From Planktothrix sp. FACHB-1365 (GTDB taxonomy: Bacteria > Cyanobacteriota > Cyanobacteriia > Cyanobacteriales > Microcoleaceae): a stretch of DNA of 64,000 bases. The stretch is from positions 1 through 64,000 of the forward strand of contig NZ_JACJSC010000019.1 in assembly GCF_014697575.1 (NCBI RefSeq), written 5' to 3'. Shown here one piece after another: positions 61,011-64,000 of this stretch. The notes beneath the pieces are model-generated. The model did no database searches. It was not told the DNA's origin and saw only the letters and a list, made by a program, of their open reading frames with translations. A program made the position numbers and the translations under genes. Numbering within the stretch: the first letter of the stretch is position 1; each line of letters starts with the position of its first letter.

Positions 61011-64000
61011 AAAATAGAAGAAAGAGTTGGTTCTATTTTCGGTTTAATTTCAGCATCAAACCCCGCAGATTTTAAGGAATTTAGAGTTGCTTCAGCATTC
61101 TGTATCCAGAAGTCACGACCTAAACAAACCCCTTTATAATTATGTTGAAATTCTCCTTTCACTGTAGCCACAATGGGAATATTAGCTTGTTGTTGATTAC
61201 CGGATGATTGTTCTTTGAGAAGTGCATGAAGTTTTTGTAAGCGGGTTAAATCATAAATTTCCTCAAGTTTTAAATGTAAAAGTACCATAATTTTTGATTC
61301 CTCTACTTCCAAATCTTCTAATAAAGGAGTTGGGAGTTTTTCACGACGAGGGAGAGTATTGGCGAATTGTAATTCATCAATAATCAACTGAGTTTTATCT
61401 TCCTGTTTATCAATTTTTCCTGTAATTAAAACCACATCATTTTCACCGGGAAAGGTCTTTATTTCTTGATAAGTTCTAGGAAAAACAATCGCCTCCATTT
61501 GTCCGGTTAAATCTTCAATTTGTAAAAATGCCATGCGATCGCCTTTTTTAGTGGTATGCAGTTTAATCGAGGTAATCACAACAACGACTTTAACTTTTGA
61601 TTTTTTACCCGTTAATTCTTGTAAGGTGACTCGTTCCTCTACAATAATAGATTCTAAGATGGATTTTAACGGATGTTCAGAAACATAAAATCCCAGTAAT
61701 TCTTTCTCAAATTGTAGTTTTTCTTGAACCGTAAAATCTTCAATTTTTGCAGGTTTTGGTGCATCTTCATGGGTATTAATTGTATTCGTTCCTCCCCCTA
61801 AAAGATCAAAGATACTTTGTTGACCAACAGCCCGATCTTTAGCTTTACTTTGCGCCCAAGAAATTAATTTATCTAAATGATCAATAGCTTGGCGACGGTT
61901 GGGGTTCAATTTATCTAAAGCACCACATTTAATTAAAGATTCTAACGCACGGCTATTGACAACTTGTAAATTAATGCGATCGCATAAATCAGGATAACTT
62001 TTAAATTCTCCCCCTTCTCGACGCTCTGCTAATAAATGTTCTATAGCACCTTCTCCCACATTTTTAATCGCAGATAGTCCAAAAATAATACTATTATCGG
62101 AGGGAGTAAAATCCATACCCGAAAGATTAATATCCGGCGCAATTACTTTAATCCCTAAAGATTTTTGGCAAGATTCAATATACTTTTGAATTTTATCCGT
62201 ATCTCCACTATTGGCACTTAATAAAGCCGCCATATATTCAACAGGGTAATTAGCTTTTAAATAAGCGGTTTCATAGGTAACATAGGCATAGGCCATTGAA
62301 TGGGATTTATTGAAGCAATATTCGGCGAATTGAACCATTTGCTCAAATAACTTTTCTGCCAATTTTTGCTGGACTCCATTTTTGGTTGCACCGTCAATAA
62401 AGAGTTCCCTTTGCTTCTGCATTTCTTCTGCTTTCTTTTTACCCATACAATTGTGGGCAATAAAATTATTAGCAATAAAATTATGAGTTTCGGGAATACT
62501 TAAATCAAACACTTCTTCTTTGCCTATATACTTAATTTCAACAATTTCATCCCAAAAAACATCCGATTCTGCGATCGCTTTTAATTGGTCATTTTGAAAG
62601 GCTATCGCAAAATTTTCCACACGATGACGAGATAGACTACGAGAGGGTGTTTTCTGGACTGGACTCTTTGTGGATAAATGACCGTCTCCAATTAAATACG
62701 CGACCAACTTGATTTGAGCATCTGATATTTTACTTTGATTTGTAATCGGGAGAGTTTTTGCTAAACCCACGCGATCGCCAATTTTAAAGGCTTTTAAGGG
62801 TTGCCATCCTAAGACTGTATAGAAAAGATGATCGTCAGTGGCTTTAATTTGGTGATTTGTTTTCGTGGTAATTTGCCAAATATCCTGAACTCCATTTGGA
62901 TGAATTTCCGTGATGGGTTGTTGCGTAATTTTTTGAGTATTAAGATTGAGAGAAAAGACTTTTCTACCTAACCAATATTCAGGAGATTGTGCAATTTCTT
63001 TTAAGGAAACTAAGTTTCCGGTAGCAGCATCTAAAATTTCCGTAGATCCACTCAAACATCGGCGAAGAATATCCGCTTGACCTAAAGAATAGCCCGCTAA
63101 ATCTTGAGCTAATTTCATAATTTGTTCTTGAAAGCATAAAATTCCATAGGTTTCTTTTAAAATCGGTTCTAACATCGGGTGATCATAGCGAATTTCATCC
63201 CGTCCATGTTTACGATCAATAAATTGGGGAATTAAACCTGCATCTAACGGCCCCGGACGATATAAGGCTAAAATAGAAGAAATATCATCTAAACAGGATG
63301 GTTTGAGTTTTTTAACAATATCCATCATCCCAGAAGATTCTAGCTGAAAAATTCCATCTAAATCCCCTTTTTCTAATAATTTATAAGTTTTCAATACATC
63401 TTCGGGTAACTTTTTATGGGTTTTATAAGCGTCTTGCGCTCTCCTTTCTACATCAGAAGGTAGTTTTTCAGGATCAATTTTATGATGATATTTTTCTTCA
63501 ATATAATCAACCGCTTTTTGAATCATGGTTAAATTCTTTAACCCCAAAAAGTCCATTTTTAACAATCCAACCGCCTCTAAATCCTCCATATAATATTGAG
63601 TAATCACCGCCCCATCATTATTACGTTGGAGGGGAACAATTTCGTCTAAAGGTTGTTTAGAAATCACCACACCCGCCGCATGAACTCCGAAGGTTTTGTT
63701 TGTTCCTTCGATGCGAATTGCCATATCTAACCATTGTTTAACTTTAATCGTTCCGACTTCATCCCCTGCATCATTATGAATGGCAACATCTTCATGATCA
63801 TAAGCTTCTTTGAATTCCGGCGCGGGACTTTGATCGGAAATCATAACTTTTAAACGGGTCGGTTTTCCCCGTGAAACCGGAATTAATTTTGCCATTTGAT
63901 CGGATTTTTTATAAGAAATTCCTAATACCCTGGCGACATCTTTTAACACCGCTTTAGAGGTCATCCGGTTAAAGGTAATAATTTGGGCTACCTTATCTTC
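61007..64000 (-). CDS. dnaE: DNA polymerase III alpha subunit, C-terminal two thirds, with an in-frame intein (runs off the right edge)
   Basis: The frame is open from 64000 to TAA at 61007, at least 997 residues. The PHP domain and polymerase N-terminus are outside the window. Visible parts are the palm (FGVHAAGVVIS, LLKMDFLGLKNLT), fingers (YRPGPLDAGLIPQFIDRKHG, FQEQIMKLAQDLAGYSLGQADILRR), the helix-hairpin-helix-containing segment and the OB fold near the C-terminus (KVKVVVVITSIKLHTTKKGDR). It catalyses chromosomal DNA synthesis. A 203-residue intein interrupts LRR/CMGKKK, and FAEYCFNKSHS, the usual split-intein site, is uninterrupted. It ends 4 bases inside the convergent helicase gene. 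Confidence 0.97.
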   Translation of the reverse strand, partial: EDKVAQIITFNRMTSKAVLKDVARVLGISYKKSDQMAKLIPVSRGKPTRLKVMISDQSPAPEFKEAYDHEDVAIHNDAGDEVGTIKVKQWLDMAIRIEGTNKTFGVHAAGVVISKQPLDEIVPLQRNNDGAVITQYYMEDLEAVGLLKMDFLGLKNLTMIQKAVDYIEEKYHHKIDPEKLPSDVERRAQDAYKTHKKLPEDVLKTYKLLEKGDLDGIFQLESSGMMDIVKKLKPSCLDDISSILALYRPGPLDAGLIPQFIDRKHGRDEIRYDHPMLEPILKETYGILCFQEQIMKLAQDLAGYSLGQADILRRCLSGSTEILDAATGNLVSLKEIAQSPEYWLGRKVFSLNLNTQKITQQPITEIHPNGVQDIWQITTKTNHQIKATDDHLFYTVLGWQPLKAFKIGDRVGLAKTLPITNQSKISDAQIKLVAYLIGDGHLSTKSPVQKTPSRSLSRHRVENFAIAFQNDQLKAIAESDVFWDEIVEIKYIGKEEVFDLSIPETHNFIANNFIAHNCMGKKKAEEMQKQRELFIDGATKNGVQQKLAEKLFEQMVQFAEYCFNKSHSMAYAYVTYETAYLKANYPVEYMAALLSANSGDTDKIQKYIESCQKSLGIKVIAPDINLSGMDFTPSDNSIIFGLSAIKNVGEGAIEHLLAERREGGEFKSYPDLCDRINLQVVNSRALESLIKCGALDKLNPNRRQAIDHLDKLISWAQSKAKDRAVGQQSIFDLLGGGTNTINTHEDAPKPAKIEDFTVQEKLQFEKELLGFYVSEHPLKSILESIIVEERVTLQELTGKKSKVKVVVVITSIKLHTTKKGDRMAFLQIEDLTGQMEAIVFPRTYQEIKTFPGENDVVLITGKIDKQEDKTQLIIDELQFANTLPRREKLPTPLLEDLEVEESKIMVLLHLKLEEIYDLTRLQKLHALLKEQSSGNQQQANIPIVATVKGEFQHNYKGVCLGRDFWIQNAEATLNSLKSAGFDAEIKPKIEPTLSSIF
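62450..63058 (-). other. DnaE mini-intein (203 residues) with a LAGLIDADG remnant
   Basis: Encoded within dnaE. It begins with CLSGSTEILDA (Cys1), block B is around TTKTNHQIKATDDHLFYT, block F is EEVFDLSIPETHNFIA and block G ends FIAHN with penultimate His and terminal Asn; the next extein residue is Cys (CMGKKK). All residues needed for protein splicing are present. A LAGLIDADG block C (LVAYLIGDGHLS) remains, but only about 45 residues separate it from block F, so the endonuclease is mostly deleted and should be inactive. The flanking extein matches LRR-xMGKKK in other DnaE proteins. Confidence 0.93.

Noticed and set aside
62257-62475. Second dnaE fragment or split intein half in another frame
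   Set aside because: It is a frame overlapping dnaE codons and has no intein blocks; the true frame is continuous.

Overview
The window is chromosomal DNA from a filamentous, non-heterocystous-looking cyanobacterium, with low to moderate GC. Planktothrix or another Oscillatoriales genus is a reasonable guess, but that is inference. The phylum is certain from a complete phycocyanin operon (cpcB, cpcA, two rod linkers, cpcD, cpcE, cpcF), the Rubisco assembly factor Raf1, a PSII S4-domain protein, a Ycf20-like protein, a probable PetL, plant-type glycerate kinase, and frequent GCGATCGC (HIP1) octamers. No rRNA, tRNA or CRISPR array was recognised.

Layout. 1-1.2 kb: the start of an IS630-type transposase runs off the left edge, beside a truncated CHAT-associated gene fragment and a small membrane-anchored GUN4-domain protein. 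1.2-5.3 kb: squalene-hopene cyclase, with a divergent DUF4160/DUF2442 pair and an HpnB-like glycosyltransferase (hopanoid theme). 5.3-15.6 kb: AI-2E-type permease, membrane GTPase, 7Fe ferredoxin, polysaccharide flippase, RqcH/NFACT protein, VapBC-like toxin-antitoxin pair, cell-wall amidase and aroB, followed by a 34-codon petL-like gene. 15.9-21.1 kb: Ser/Thr kinase with WD40 repeats, an orphan gene and a pentapeptide-repeat protein, with four copies of a palindromic repeat among them. 21.2-23.7 kb: a Crp/Fnr regulator divergent from hcp, with a perfect HcpR-like operator between them. 24.1-33.7 kb: a REC-GAF-GGDEF diguanylate cyclase, a 2357-residue hybrid histidine kinase with twelve PAS repeats, and a small membrane protein. 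33.8-39.0 kb: the cpc operon on the minus strand. 39.5-45.6 kb: ABC permease, mobA, a TrpD2-like protein, a LysR regulator and a HEAT-repeat protein whose tail looks frameshifted. 45.6-58.5 kb: SRPBCC protein, GT39 glycosyltransferase, Ycf20-like protein, glycerate kinase, prmA, serA, the S4 protein, raf1 and a DUF4349 lipoprotein. 58.6-64 kb: a UvrD/Rep-type helicase converging on dnaE, which runs off the right edge.

The most notable item is dnaE. It carries an in-frame 203-residue mini-intein at the LRR/CMGKKK site, with a degenerate LAGLIDADG remnant. The FAEY/CFN site, where many cyanobacterial dnaE genes are split by an intein, is uninterrupted here. Other points of interest are a strong terminator hairpin between cpcD and cpcE, a 13-bp stem-loop between cpcA and the first linker, the hcp operator with a class II promoter geometry, decayed gene fragments (CHAT, TPM-like, HEAT tail), and many 7-bp tandem arrays that abut or supply the 3' ends of genes.
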